DNA from: Cytospora piceicola
Lineage: Eukaryota > Ascomycota > Sordariomycetes > Diaporthales > Cytosporaceae
Length of the DNA: 64,000 bases
Direction: 5' to 3'
Assembly: GCA_023375675.1 (NCBI GenBank)
Contig: JALQBC010000002.1
Span: 930,001 to 994,000 of the forward strand
Both the position numbers and the translations under genes were made by a program. Shown one piece after another: positions 1 through 12,034 of the stretch; position 1 is the stretch's first letter, and every line of letters starts with the position of its first letter. Under the pieces are notes generated by a model. The model searched no databases, had not been told where the DNA came from, and saw only the letters and a list, made by a program, of their open reading frames with translations.

Positions 1-1296
1 GCTGACTGACATTCATTACCTTTATAGGCTGGGCACGGTATATGGAATGGATGCACAACGTCGAGATACGGTGGACGAACAAGAAGACCTTCGCGGCTGC
101 AGGTGCTGTCGAGGCTGCCGCCACGCTATGAGGAGCCGGAAATCCAGATGCTCTTGCCATGAACACAGAAACAATAGGGGAACACATCGGCCAGGACAAA
201 CAGAAGGAGGCAACGCGGAGTTCACGGCGTGTGGTGATGAGGTTTCACCACCAAGGCCTTGTCACAATATGCGGTGAAATAGAAGGGCCATCCAGGAAGT
301 CTACTCAGGCATAGGACTTGTGAGCCCCGGCAGTGTGCCAATCGATACTAACGGGTCAAAAAAAAGAGCCGGGCTATCCAAGAGAGAGCCCCAAGGTCGG
401 ATGTGCCAAGGGTACAAGGAACGAAGAACGAAGAATACGAACAAGTTGGGTCGCTCAGAGCCTCGCACACTGAAGGCAGGGGGCTTTTACGGCACGGCAT
501 ATATCTACTCGGAAGTCATGAACATAATACGAAGGAGCTGTTCCTCGGTTTCCACTTAACAGTGGGTGAAGTGCCAGCCGGAAACAGCTACCCACCTATG
601 GACTTTTATCGAGATAGGGAAACATCTGGACATTTCACAAAGCATAGCAACAAATCAACATTGTTTGACATCACAATTCATCAGAGCATTTCGAGGTCGA
701 ATTGTCCTTCTGGCGGATCAATCCTGTGGTTCATTCCCTGAGATGCTCGGGTGATCTCGAGGATTGGAGTCGAGTATGATTGCTCGGATCCAAGGGCTCG
801 ATCACAACAGAACAAATAAATGGGTTTGTTGATGTTGACCGCTGTACTCTTCTATCAGGTTTGATTCCTGCGTCTCGCCCTGACCAAGGCACTAAGTGGT
901 GAGCATCGTATGTTTATTAATCGGCGGCAGCGCGTTCTAGAGTCTGCTACAGGTACATTACTATATTCGTCAGTATTCCTGCTTCCCTCCTTTCATAACC
1001 ACAAATCCCCATTATACATATCCAGCACACAAAGCTCACCTACACAAAGCGTCTGCAGTCGTAAGCTCGGTTTCAGCCAGGAACGCCATCCAGAACCCCG
1101 TAACCAACCATGATCAAAAATATGTGCCTGACAAGGCCACCGTACCAAATATGCCACGGTTTTCCATCCCAACCAAAACCCAGCCCCAATCCTTCCGTCC
1201 CATCCCGTCCCATGCCCAGCCCATCGTGAAACACGTCGTCTTCATAAAACCTCATCCGACAGAGACTCCCGTCAGGTCGCCATGCCGGCGTCAACT
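1..1296. other. Intergenic, no supportable gene
   Basis: All open frames here are short (at most about 110 codons), overlap one another, and show no recognisable domain or splice-linked continuation. The right end, from about 1080, would hold the 3' untranslated region of the MARVEL-protein gene that ends at 1297. C-rich near-repeats (CATCCCGTCCCATGCC type) lie at 1190-1225. Confidence 0.6.
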
Positions 1297-1764
1297 CTAG
1301 ACCCTAACCTGAGACATGCCCGGCCCGGTCCGGACGGAGCCGCCGCCCCTCTTGAAGCCCAAGACGGCAAAGACCAGGGAGGCCACGAAGCTGGCGAACA
1401 GGAACCACATGAAGGCGGTGCTCGCCTGCAGCTCCCTGCACTTGTGGTGGTCCCTGGTCCTGCCGCAGTCGGGCGAGCCCAGCAGGGCGGCCAGGACGAT
1501 GGCGTCGATGAAGGTGAACAGGACGGCCAGGACGTCGCAGACCAGGACGACGATGGGGATGGCCAAAGCGCTGACGAAGCCGACGGCCAGGCCGTACAGG
1601 GAGACAACCCATGCCAAGGCCGTCACGAACATGGAGAAGTTGACCCCGTCGGTGGACACGAAGGAGCCATTGTTGTTGGCGGCGATGACGTTGCCGAGCA
1701 GGGCCGTCAGTAGGAGAATCCAGAGGAGCTGGAGGGCTCTGAGGGCTATTTGGATGATCTCCAT
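1297..1764 (-). CDS. MARVEL-type four-transmembrane protein
   Basis: Single-exon gene of 155 residues. An upstream in-frame extension is open but lacks typical coding character, so I place the start at the ATG at 1764-1762 (MEIIQIALR). The protein is almost entirely four hydrophobic segments, at about residues 3-27, 39-62, 64-97 and 118-142. Two cysteines (SPDCGR and HHKCRE) lie in the loop between segments 3 and 4. This is the layout of the fungal MARVEL domain family, which includes the Nce102-like eisosome or non-classical export proteins. Such proteins sit in the plasma membrane or secretory membranes and organise membrane domains. The family name rests on topology and the N-terminal pattern (I-x2-ALR-x-LQLLW), not on a catalytic motif. 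The exact subfamily is open. Confidence 0.75.
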   Translation of the reverse strand: MEIIQIALRALQLLWILLLTALLGNVIAANNNGSFVSTDGVNFSMFVTALAWVVSLYGLAVGFVSALAIPIVVLVCDVLAVLFTFIDAIVLAALLGSPDCGRTRDHHKCRELQASTAFMWFLFASFVASLVFAVLGFKRGGGSVRTGPGMSQVRV

Positions 1765-2293
1765 TGTGATGTTGTGGTGGGGGTGTTTGGTCTTGGGTAG
1801 ATGTGAAAGTGGGACAGTTTTGTTGATGAGTGTTTGCGGAGTGATATGTTTGGTGTATGTACAATACAGTACAACAAGTGAGTGAAATTGATCAGTGAGT
1901 CTGGTCCGTTGATTTGATACTGCAGTAACCTGGTGGAAAGATGAACGTCTAAAGGTATGTGCCCGGGTGGCTTCGAAGACTTCTTCTGCGATGTGGGATG
2001 AAAGTAGCAAGGAAAATTCAGCCAGTCAATGACAGGGAGGTGATGAACATGATATGATGGATGGGGGCGTTTTTTTGGGATGATGACGTCGAATGACTTT
2101 GGCTTGACCTGCTGTTCTTGGTCGAATCTGGAATGGTAGCGAATGCTGCCTTTCAGTCTCAGTCCGGCTGCTTCGGTCCCGTAGTGAGCTGATGAGCGAC
2201 GACGACTCGCTCGATATTATGGTATGGGATTCTTCTTGTTTGGTTCCCGACGAGGACCAGTTTGTTCTTTGTCTGTTCCGTGCCTGTCATCTC

Positions 2294-2330
2294 TCTGCCA
2301 GTCTGCCAGTCTGCCAGTCTGCCTGTCTGC
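2294..2330. repeat. Period-8 tandem repeat (TCTGCCAG)
   Basis: About four and a half copies of TCTGCCAG; the fourth is degenerate (TCTGCCTG). The tract lies in noncoding DNA. Confidence 0.85.
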
Positions 2331-3426
2331 TTGGGAAGCTTGGCTGCCAGGCTGCATGTCAACAAGGTTGTTTGGGGCCGGTACTTAGTAGCTGATGATC
2401 CCGCCATCGCCCATATCTGATTTCCATATCTCATGTGGGTGTTGGCGGGGCAATTGTGGTCCAATCGACAGCCTTACAGGGTGCTTTAGTGTATATAGGG
2501 TCGCCTAAGGGTTGCTTACAGGCAGCACAGGCAGGACAGGCACATGCATGGTGCGGTAATGGGTGCATCCATGACTCCACAGGCGGCCCGCAGAAATCAA
2601 TTGACGACCTGGGGGAAGATGGAGCTTGGCCCATTGCAGCACTTGGGGAGTGGGCAAGAGTGGGTTTCAGTGAGCTTCTTTCTCAACCCCAAAACTCGAT
2701 TGTCCGCATTATACTGAACTACACTCAACCACTGGTCACGAACCCATTCTTTCGGAACGCGGGAGAAACGTCTCACACCCCCAAGAAGGATTCTATGTAC
2801 GCCTACAACTTCGTGCTCTTCGAGCCCCCAAAGAAAAGATTCGCGCTTCATATGTGTGGCTTAGCTCCTGTCAATCGTTTCACCTTCATGTCCCACACAT
2901 ACACACACACTCCCCCCCCCTTCAACTCTATCCAGATCAATAGGCTCTTCGGCATCAAATATGAAGCAGACATCTACCACCCTGCGTACCTGCCACGCAA
3001 CTACATACAGTCTCGAAGAACCTGGTCCACTCATTTCACTAAGGGAGAACAATTCGTAACGACGACTCGTGGGGGCTCGCGCTTCGCATTGCGTTGGTTG
3101 TGGTCACCTTCTTGTATGACTGACTCCTCAAGTCCTGACTGACTCAACTTTGACGAGGCTAGACATTACCAAGGTATCTCTACACCACGATCAGATCATA
3201 ATCCAGTCTGGCGGAAGTATTGCTCCCCTAACGCTCATTCCTGCCTTCCGCCCTTCTGCGTCGTCAGGGTCGTTCCCCTCTGTCTGAGACAAGGCTTCAA
3301 TATATTTTTTCACTACTTTCTACTGAGGACGGTCTAATCCTTATTCAGTACTGGATTGGGCAGCTGATACTGTTCCGTGTGTTCTGGAACTCTCTAAGTA
3401 AAGGGTTGCCAATAAGTTTCAACGTT

Positions 3427-3468
3427 TCTCAGACCTCAGACCTCAGACCTCAGACCTCAGACCTCAGA
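3427..3468. repeat. Period-7 tandem repeat (CCTCAGA)
   Basis: Six consecutive copies of CCTCAGA, the first with one mismatch. Noncoding microsatellite. Confidence 0.9.
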
Positions 3469-4170
3469 CGAACCAAGTCGCCTTCCGCCGTTTTCAACGG
3501 TCGTCAACAGCAGAGGCAGTAATGCATGTGCCGGCGCAGCAACATCTCCTCGAATTAGTCACCACTGGCAGTGCATGCGAGGGATCGTATCTCGGGGAAG
3601 CAAACCTTGCAACCAATCCACTGCTGCCTACAAGAACAAGAACGAGAACAAGAACAAGAGCACGGTCCAACGAAGGCTTGTCGACGCCGTGAAGTCTAAT
3701 ACAATAAATAGTACACACCCGTGGCTACTAGTGCAGATCCACAGCCAAGAGCCTCAACATGCCAGCATGCCTTGTGGATTACTGCCGACCCCTTCAGCTG
3801 ATGGATTGTACATCGGCCAAGGCAGCCAGCCGAAGCCACAAGAAACTCTATGCAGGGCCCGCCCTTTCTGCGTAATAAACATCCCTCGCCTCGGGGATCG
3901 TCTTCTTGGCGGGAATGCCATGGCACGATTTTCTGGAAAGAGATTTGGCACCGCAAACCTTCTTTGTCCGTGTCGGGAACCCCGTTCTTTTATAATAGCT
4001 GAACACCATCATCTTCAGCACTTTATTAAAGTTTACGGCACATCTGCCTCCGCGGAAATATCGCCGTCCTCTCCACCGCTAATGCAGACGACCCTTGCGG
4101 TACGTGCCGTCTACCAACCGACCACTGTGATCTACCGGCAGCCCATCGCGTGATATTCAAGCATACCCAG

Positions 4171-4196
4171 TACCTACCTACCTAGGTAGGTAGGTA
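4171..4196. repeat. 26-bp perfect palindrome, (TACC)3-TAGG type
   Basis: TACC units run into GGTA units around a CCTAGG centre. The 26 bases equal their own reverse complement, so the site could extrude as a cruciform. Related CCTAGG-centred elements recur at 11652, 15287-15345, 26480, 26757 and 39289, always in noncoding DNA. Confidence 0.9.
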
Positions 4197-4515
4197 ATCT
4201 CGATGGCTAGTGAAGAGCTGCTCGGCCCTCCTATATCTGGTGTGTTGTGTCAAGGTTCGTTATTGATGACTTGCCTCGGCTGTGCTCCCTATTCCCCACT
4301 GAAACGCATCAATATGCTTTCTCACATAGAGTTATACTTTGCAGCGATGTGACGCACGGTGGGAATATCTATTTGCCATTATGTACAACACGTCGAGCAA
4401 AAGTGCTGACAACGCGAGGCTTACGAATCTGATCCGAAGTGGCAGGTCCTGCCGACAGTCCTACGCACAATCTGAGTACAGGATGGCAGCAGGCTGCCCC
4501 TTGGACTTACGGCTC

Positions 4516-6943
4516 CTATGGGCCTTGCCTGTTCATAAACACCCTGGGGCTACCCCTGCCTCCAACAAGAGGCGCCTGGGCATACGCTTCCTTGTACTCG
4601 GAGTTTCCAGTGCTAATCTCCGTGGGACCGGCGCCCGTGCTGCTCCCGGCCAGCTCCTGCTCGTCGAAGACGACCGTGGAGTTTACGGCCGTCACATGTC
4701 GGTAGTACAGCTCTTGATCGGGTGTGGATTCGATGGACCCACCCGAGCCTGTGAACCCACCAAAGCTGAACACCTGGTCCGCCGATCCATAGCCAGTACT
4801 GACGGTATCATCAGCATACTCGAAGAAGTACGCCGTGCCGTCCTTGGTCGTGTTGAGCAGCGAGCCGGCATATCTCGCACCCAGGGTGGCAGTGTCACCC
4901 TCGGAGAAGGCCTCCAGGCCATCGGGGAACACAGCGGCACCCTCAACATACACCTGCTTCCCTTGGATGAGCCGGGCATAGATGGACAGGTTGCCCTCTG
5001 GCGAGTAGCCATAGGTGGTGTTACACCACAGCGGGTACTGGTACTCGTTCTTGTAGTGCGCGCCGGCCACCGCCGAGGAGGAAGTCGAGGCCACGTCGGA
5101 GCCGCTGATGAGGAAGTCGTTGACCTGCGCATAGCCGTAGTCCCACACGTACCCCTTGTTCGAGTACGAGAGGTCTTGGGTCCAGCTGACGACGGCCGAC
5201 GCGTTCTGGCTGACGACCCTCGACGAGACCTTGTACGAGCGCGAGACCGCCGTGTCGTACGCCAGCGTCTCGTTGGCCCCCGTCGCGTTCCGCGTGAGGG
5301 CCTGCGAGACGACGACCGTCGGGTCGGCGGCCTCGACGACGGGCGCCGTGCCCGTCGTCACGCTGCCCTCGTCGCCGTCGAGCCACACAAAGACCTTGCC
5401 CGTGACGTACCACGACGAGCCGACGGCCTGCGTGACGGCCGCCCGGGACCCGCCGTCGTCCAGGAGCCCGGCGACGTAGATGGTGAAGGTGTGGCTGGCC
5501 CCGTCGCACAGCAGCGGCAGCCAGGGCGTGATGTCGATCTCGTGCTCCTCGAGGTCGAACGCGTCCGGGCCGGCGACGGGCCTGTGCAGTGACGGCACCA
5601 CGCCGCCCGTGAAGACCACGGGGAACGGCCACTGCACGCCCGCCAGCCGCCCGTCGATGAGCACCTGCACCTCCCGCCAGGGCGAGTACCCGGGGAGCGT
5701 GCCGGCCGTGTCGGCAAAGGCGGGGGCGTCGGACTGCGGGACGTCGGACCACCAGAACTCCTCGTTGGACTGCCCGTTGGCGCTGACGGAGAAGACGGCG
5801 CGGTTGGCGTTCCGCGGGAAGTCGCTGATGGTGTTGGTGGCGTTGGCGGCCGGCAGGGTGAACTGGGACGCGCCGCCGCTGGAGGACTGGCGCGCCGAGA
5901 TGGGGATGATGAGGTCTGCCGGCGGGGCCGTGGCCACGTCCACCTCCTCGTAGAAGAAGGTTGCCGTGAGGGTGGTGTTGAAGGTCCCCGTGTAGACGTC
6001 CGTGATCAGGTTGCCGAGGTCGAAGATTATCTTCTGGGGGGTCTTCCACAGGGAGAGGTACTCTGTCATGTCCTTCAGGTACACCCACCGAATCCCTGGG
6101 GCGGTCGTGGGCTCGGCGGTTGATGTCCGCCATACTTCAGTGTCGCCGAGGTACATGAGAGCCAGGCGATCACTGGAAGAAACAGAGGAAGGCAAGGTCA
6201 GTGACTGAGCTGTGAGGGCGGGTTTGGGCGGGTTCCATCTGCACTCACTATTGCCTTCCCTCGCTCACCACGGTGTAGTTGATCACGACCCTGTTGAAGT
6301 CGCAATCAGGCGGCGTAAAACTGCCGACATATGGAGTACCATAGCTATAAGCAAAGATATGGTCCATCAGCACCACCGAGCAGGAGTCCCCCACCGAAGA
6401 CGAATCGCCCGTGCTGTCTCCATTGTCGAGGGTAGCCCCCGAGGGCGTCAGGACAGGCTGGTGGACCTCGAAGTCCTCCAGAACGGTCGCCGCCGCCGCG
6501 GCGGAGGTGGTCGTCACGTTCGCGGGCTGCCGCCTCAGCACCACAGGCGCCCCGGCCCCAGGCCCGGGCCCCACCCTGCCCCTGCCCCTGCCCCTGGACG
6601 ACTCGGCCGACGGGGCACCCGGCCCGCCAGCACCGCTGCTGCCCGCGGCCGGGTGGTCGGGCGGCTGGCCCCCCGCGAGGGCCTCGGCCCACGCCTGGGC
6701 ACCACCGCCAGCACCCTGCAGCCGGACATGCCGACACAGGCCACCCGAGCCCGAGAGGGACGAGAACAGCAGAACCAGCGTGGAGAGGGCCAGGGCCGCA
6801 GCCACCACGAGGCACCCCGAGCGCCTGATGGCCCCCGGCTTGCGCGTCACCGCCGCCTTGCCGTCTTCGGAATGCAGCGCGTGCCGCCGTAACAGCGAGC
6901 CCTTCTCGTCCATCGCCGCTGCAGCTACCCCAGAAATTGCCAT
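4516..6943 (-). CDS. Peptide-N4-(N-acetyl-beta-glucosaminyl)asparagine amidase A (PNGase A-type)
   Basis: Two exons, 6943-6249 and 6172-4516, joined over a 76-nt intron (donor GTGAGTG, acceptor TTCTTCCAG). The total is 2352 nt, or 783 residues, in frame. The split codon rebuilds a Tyr in GRQ-Y-DRLALMYLGD, a strongly conserved stretch of the PNGase A family. The N terminus is cytosolic and basic, followed by one hydrophobic segment (about residues 40-60), so a type II secretory-pathway membrane protein is likely. The rest is lumenal: a Pro/Gly/Ser-rich stem to about residue 130, then the amidase domain with EVWRTSTAEPT, YLKDMTEYLSLW and many Asn-X-Ser/Thr sites. The family releases N-glycans from glycopeptides by cleaving the glycosyl-Asn amide bond. 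I did not identify the catalytic residues directly. Confidence 0.88.
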
Positions 6944-8733
6944 GGGGGGGTCTTTTTGGTAGTTTTATTTATTTAACTTCTTCTTCGCCCCGCTCGCTTG
7001 TCGTTTCGTTTTGACAACTCCCCTACTGGCCAGAAAAAAGACACCCCGGGCCAAGGTTCAGACCGTTGCGGCCGACACTAGCGATTGGGACGGGGGTTGC
7101 AGTCGAGAAGCGCGGGTGAGAGCGGGTGAGAAATGTGATATGGACAGATGATCGTGGAAGGAAGGGGGGGGGAGGGGGTCAGTATATCGTGCAGCGAAAT
7201 ACGAGCATCAGACCCAGCTTGCTTTCCGTCGGGTGGCAGCAGGTTGCACGACACCTCCTCATCAACGGGGGAGGGGGGTGAGACGACGGAGCAAGAGCAG
7301 AGCAGAGCAGAGCAGAGCAGAGCAGAGCAGAGCAGATGTGTGCAATTTCGCGGCCCCAAAGGGCCATTAATAAATACAACGTTCAGGAAAGAGGATCGGC
7401 AAACGGCGAGATCAAACAGGACCAACGCGGCGCCCTATCTGCCATGCCCATCACGCACTGAAAGCAAAGCCGCCAGCCATCACGAATCACCGTCGCCCAA
7501 GTAATCTTTCTCCCGGGTGCGCGAGGGGAGCCCATCCCGTCCTATCGCGAATTGGGGAGGTGCGAAAGGAGAAAGGGGAGACTGAGAGAGTCCAGCGTCG
7601 GGTCCTTGGTCTTTTTTTTCCCCCCCTCTGGCTGTGGGTGGGGTTTCATCGAGCTGGGTTTCGAAAGTGATAGAAAAGGTGGAGCAATCTCCGCGGGTCA
7701 CATTGGATTGCCCAGTGAGATATACGGCAGATCAATTGATATGCATCGTCCGTCCATTGGTGGCCCCTGCGCAAGGGGACGGCGCAACGTGCTGCACTAC
7801 ATACCTAGTCAAGCACGTACAACAGACGGGCGACGTCCCAGCGGCAGCCCGGTGCATGCGTCCTGGCAGCACGGCGGCCGGTGGGGGGGGGGGGGACGAT
7901 GCGACGACGGTTTGTTGCGAGAATGACCTGCGAGCCCTGGTGAGTCAGGCGTGCGGCGGTGGCGAAGCTTAAATAGAGTTCACGAAAAAGGCACACCCGT
8001 CGTGCGACCGTGATGCGGAGATACGTAGTATATGCATACACACGATACGTACATACCGATCTGTACCGGAAGGCTGTGTGGACGAGGATCGCTCAGGGGG
8101 CGAGCAAGGCAAGAAAAGAGGTCAGACCGTGTCATGAGGTGGGTCGTGATAAGAAACCTAACTCCTCCGGGGGACGGACATAGTCCATAAGCGGAGATAA
8201 TCCGAGCCAGGAACGGTCGACACGATGAGATGATGATGATTGATGGCTTCATGGTTGTTGTTTTTTTCTCTAAATTTTTCTCATATTTTCTCTGAGCGCG
8301 ACCCAGTAACGCGTGCGTGTACACGCAAATCTCCGGCGTAAATGCAAGCAAGTACATACTATGTATGTGAGGGAATCTTTTTTTTCTTCTCCAGAATAAC
8401 AACAGAACAGAACAGACAAAGGTTCTCGCTTTTTGTTCGCTAACCACCGGATCCCAACTCTTGGCCCGTGGCAACGAACAGTCAAACGCCATGTGAATGG
8501 CGCAAATATATGGTTCCCTCGTCACTGAAAGCGCCCCTTGTCCCGATTACCCAGAATTCCAGAAACCCCAGAAATCCAAACCCAGAAAATCCAAAACCCA
8601 AAAAGAACTCCGACCAACGCTGTTGCAATAAAGCACGACGAGTAAGGGGGGAGGGAGGGGGCCAAAAATGACCGTCACACCATATGGCCCCCGTGCCCCC
8701 CCCCCCCATTCCCAAGGTTCCCCCCACCACCAA
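6944..8733. other. Intergenic region, G-run and pentamer-repeat rich
   Basis: No gene supported; frames are short and overlapping. About 6944-7400 is the promoter side of the PNGase A-type gene and contains an (AGAGC)n tract. Homopolymer runs occur at 7882-7895 (G) and near 8698-8707 (C). The right end is the 3' flank of the Gln-rich protein gene. Confidence 0.55.
7294..7336. repeat. (AGAGC)n pentanucleotide repeat
   Basis: Eight to nine copies of AGAGC, 350-390 bases upstream of the PNGase A-type start codon. On that gene's sense strand the tract reads as GCTCT repeats, a pyrimidine-rich pattern of the kind common in fungal promoters. A regulatory role is only a possibility. Confidence 0.85.
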
Positions 8734-9585
8734 TCACCCGTGGGTGTTGTCCCAGAACCGCCTCCTCGCGGCGGTGGCGAGCTGGTTCCCCAGGAACATG
8801 TGCTGGTAGAGGTTGAAGACGGCGAACTCCCCCTTGGTCATGACATAGCGGTCGGGCTGGGCCAGCACCCTGTTCCAGATCTGCGACAGCGCCAGCTCGA
8901 GGATCCCGCTGACGTCGGGGTCCTGCGCGCCGTCCGGGCTGTCCCGCGCCACCTCGAGGGCCGCGGCCACCTTGCCGGCGTCCAGGGCCTTGTAGGCCCC
9001 CGGCGATGCTGGGGGTTGTGTCGGGGGGTGAGATGACGCTCGAACAGGCATGCCCTCCGGAGACCCAGGGGGTAACGACTGTGTCAGTCGCTGTGGTGGT
9101 GATTGTGGCGTCGACTCTGGCGATAGGAGTCGCAGTTGTTGTTGTTGATGTTGTTGTTGATATTGTTGTTGATGTTGTTGTTGTGTTTGTGCTTGTTGTC
9201 GTCGTCGCTGCTGTTGGCAAGATATGGGGCTGGCCCGGGGGCTTTCCATATCCATGTCCATGTCGTCCTGTGGCGTCGCCGGCGATGCTCCGGCCGCTGT
9301 GTATGGTCGAAGCATGGAACGCTCCGAGCCTGATGTCTGGTTCATTGCTAGCGATGACCAGTAGTGGAGCAGGTCACGCTGGGAGCTCCAAGAGCCTTGG
9401 GTGGATTGGATATACAACATTTCGGAGGGTGAGAACGGGGGCGCGCGGGGTAAAGACGAGGAACAATGCGGCATAATATCATATGCCCTCTGAGGGGAGG
9501 CGAGAGTCGGGCCAGTGAAAGGGGAGCTCTCCTGCTGCTGTGCTACCTGGCGTGTGCAATTGTGTACAGGAGGGTGATATGTCAT
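8734..9585 (-). CDS. Gln-rich protein of unknown function
   Basis: Unrecognised gene. The frame is open from the ATG at 9585 (283 residues); a second ATG at 9474 would give 246 residues. The choice is unsettled and a 5' exon is possible. The middle is low complexity, with a long Gln-rich stretch coded by CAA/CAG at about 9220-9130, followed by a Pro/Ser-rich linker. The last 75 residues are different: an ordered-looking block with ILELALSQIWNRVL, YVMTKGEFAVFN and AARRRFWDN, ending almost at the stop. Predicted helices and a high aromatic content suggest a small folded domain. A nuclear or regulatory protein would fit the Gln-rich architecture, but no DNA-binding motif is visible. The gene has long noncoding flanks on both sides. 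Confidence 0.6.
   Translation of the reverse strand: MTYHPPVHNCTRQVAQQQESSPFTGPTLASPQRAYDIMPHCSSSLPRAPPFSPSEMLYIQSTQGSWSSQRDLLHYWSSLAMNQTSGSERSMLRPYTAAGASPATPQDDMDMDMESPRASPISCQQQRRRQQAQTQQQHQQQYQQQHQQQQLRLLSPESTPQSPPQRLTQSLPPGSPEGMPVRASSHPPTQPPASPGAYKALDAGKVAAALEVARDSPDGAQDPDVSGILELALSQIWNRVLAQPDRYVMTKGEFAVFNLYQHMFLGNQLATAARRRFWDNTHG
9125..9225. repeat. CAA/CAG trinucleotide tract coding polyglutamine
   Basis: On the minus strand this is an interrupted run of CAA and CAG codons inside the Gln-rich gene. It is expected to be length-polymorphic between isolates. Confidence 0.85.
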
Positions 9586-11651
9586 ATGATTTGTTGTTGT
9601 ATACCGCCTGGGCTTTTCTCCCGTGAAGACTATTTGTAGCGTATGACAGCGTATTTGCTTCTTTTTGCCGGCATAGGAGAATAAAAAGGAGTGAGGCGGA
9701 GCGGGTTGTGTGGCGTAATTCACAAAGCCATGGGGGCAGAGGCAAATGGGAAGGCGAGCGTATACTTACTTATACATCGAAGCAGAACAAGCGGACTTGC
9801 GGATATAGGTCGGGGTTTATTGTCCCAAAGAGAGGGCACCCACAGACACACGGTCTCTAACCGGTACGGCTTATAAAGCCTCGGCTGAAGGCTGTCGAGA
9901 GGACGTTCCGAGAATGCTCGTTCCGGAAGGGTGATCTTGATCGCAGACAAAAGTGCAAAAGTTTAAGGTCCACCTTAGCGTCAGGAAGTCCTATGCCCGT
10001 CTTATATCCAGCGAAGCCTAAAAATACCCGGTCCTCTCTGACGACGACACCAAAGGGGGTCGGGATCCAGAACCACCACACGGATCAGGGGGTGGGTGAT
10101 GTTCCCTGATACTTTTTTTGGCTCCAGAAACATGCGCTGACATGACAACGGTAGGGCTTTTAATTTCTAGTAGCGCCAAAAAAGGTCCCGTTCAAAAAGG
10201 CGGAAGTGTTTCCCCTTTTGGTCCAAAACCCTCCGAATAACGTTTGGGACCTAAGCAGCAATCTTAGTTCCGCGGTGGGGTCTGTTGGTCAGCCTCCTGG
10301 TGAATCCCATTTGCAAATCCCGTCTGTGAATACCGAATACCGTTTATTACCTATAGTATGCTCTTACTCGCGTTGGTTTGGCCAAGATCTGGCGGGACAT
10401 AGTCGAGCCGCCGGGGCTTGGTTTGGTGGTAGGATGCGTTGGTGATATTACGCCCGTCTCGTGTTACATTTTGACGGCACATAGCAGAGTGCAAACAGCT
10501 GATGGACAAAGTCAAAATTGTAAACTGAAACCCCATCTACCTCTTGTTGCTCTAGTGTACCAGATAGTACTGTGTAGCTCTGGTTCTGGTTGGGGGGTTG
10601 GGCGAGCACACAGCAAGCCATTGTCTTAGAACCAGGGCGCTTGTGGACTATAAGTGTCATAGACTTGATGGCTCGTGGGTCCCAGAGCCCTGGATGCGTG
10701 AGGTTGCCTCGCGCCTCGCGCCTTACCTGCCTGCCTGCCTGCTGCCATCGATACGCGTCTGGAATGGCCAGGATGTCAGGGTGGCAGGATGTGAGGGTGA
10801 CAAGATGTCAAGGGTGTCAGGATGCTATGTCAGGATGCCAGGATGCCAGCATGTGAGGGTGTGTACTGTGGTAGTAAGGTGAGGCTACTTAAACGGGTAA
10901 GGGACAAGAAGAATCGGATCCGACAGTCGGGTATCGTGTCAAGTACACATGTACATGTACTGATTAGTGAACGGAGCAGTACAAAAAGCCCATCTTCGTG
11001 CATATTCGACGTTCGGAGCCTTGGCGGTAACGGCTTTCGACCTCCCTTGGGCTTCGGCCGTTTCGTTAATTCTCCTTTGAGCCGCTGGTTGCTTTTTTGT
11101 TCAGTACACGGTAGGAGGCACTTGGCCTTATTACCCACCTGTGCAGCCCTGTCGCCCGGGGCCCCAGGTGCCTCAGGAGCCCTACCAGACAGGGGCTTCG
11201 GCCTCGGGTCTCGCGCTCATGTGGCTCGCAAGCGTGTCCGAGCAAAAGGGCGCTTGCATCTCAGCAAGGTGAAGTTTTGTCACACTGAAAAGTTGTACTG
11301 AAAAGTTTCAATGGCCAAAAAGGTAAAAAAGAGTGGCAAAAACCTGGTTTCCGTGGGTTGTTGGTCAGTTCAGTTGGGGCCAAGCGTGATGGAGTTGTCA
11401 AAACTGCTGATGCAGCATGTCGTATGTAACTTGTCAGGGTTGTGGTCGTTGATGTGTGGAAACATCATAAATGAAGCCCTGTCTAGTGCAAACCTTAATT
11501 CTATGGAAATATGCATTCCTTACTTAAGTATGGAGAAGCCCGGAGGTTACTGACCGGGAAGTGGCACGTGACCTGGGCGGGACAGCTCACACACTGACAC
11601 ACCTTCCACCTTGTCCTTTATTACACCTACTGGTACTACAGTAGTACATAC

Positions 11652-11665
11652 CCTAGGTACCTAGG
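11652..11665. repeat. CCTAGGTACCTAGG palindrome
   Basis: A 14-base perfect palindrome, followed directly by further TAGG units. It belongs to the same dispersed family as the element at 4171. Confidence 0.85.
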
Positions 11666-11698
11666 TAGGTAGGCACACCAGTAAGTACCCAAGTACCT

Positions 11699-11730
11699 AT
11701 GCACCCATGCACCTATGCACCTATGCACCC
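11699..11730. repeat. Period-8 tandem repeat (ATGCACCT/C)
   Basis: Four copies of ATGCACCY in noncoding DNA. Confidence 0.85.
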
Positions 11731-12034
11731 ACCCTGTACGTACCCTGCGTACTATGCACACATGTACCTATGTACTTTGTACCCCTGTATACACTTTAAC
11801 TTTTTCGGTGAATGCTTTCACATGTGCTTTTTTCTTCAATCTTCCTTTGTGCTGGGGGATCCTCATTTCAAACTGACATCTTCGGGCTTTGGCTCCAGTC
11901 ATGAACCTTATTCTGAGCCAAAACCCCACCACCACCTGGCATTTCCGTACCAGCCACACCCGATGGCCCCAACGACTTTATCGTGGTATGTTGAAGAAAA
12001 ATCGTCATCTACATTCCACTACTACCTTACTACG

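Larger units (their letters stand above)
1765..4515. other. Intergenic region with simple repeats
   Basis: No gene can be supported. The longest frames (2435-3142 and 3575-4153 on plus) have low-complexity, codon-unbiased translations without domains, and the first starts at a GTG. The region holds three repeat tracts listed separately: a period-8 tract at 2294, a period-7 tract at 3427 and a 26-bp perfect palindrome at 4171. The first 300 bases or so (1765-2100) are the presumed promoter of the MARVEL gene. Confidence 0.55.

Noticed and set aside
2435..3142. 235-codon plus-strand open frame
   Set aside because: It begins at a GTG, has a patchy Cys/Gly/Thr composition with no domain, and lies across simple repeats; treated as chance.
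3575..4153. 192-codon plus-strand open frame
   Set aside because: Contains an AAGAACAAGAACGAG microsatellite read as a Lys/Asn run and no domain or splice partner.
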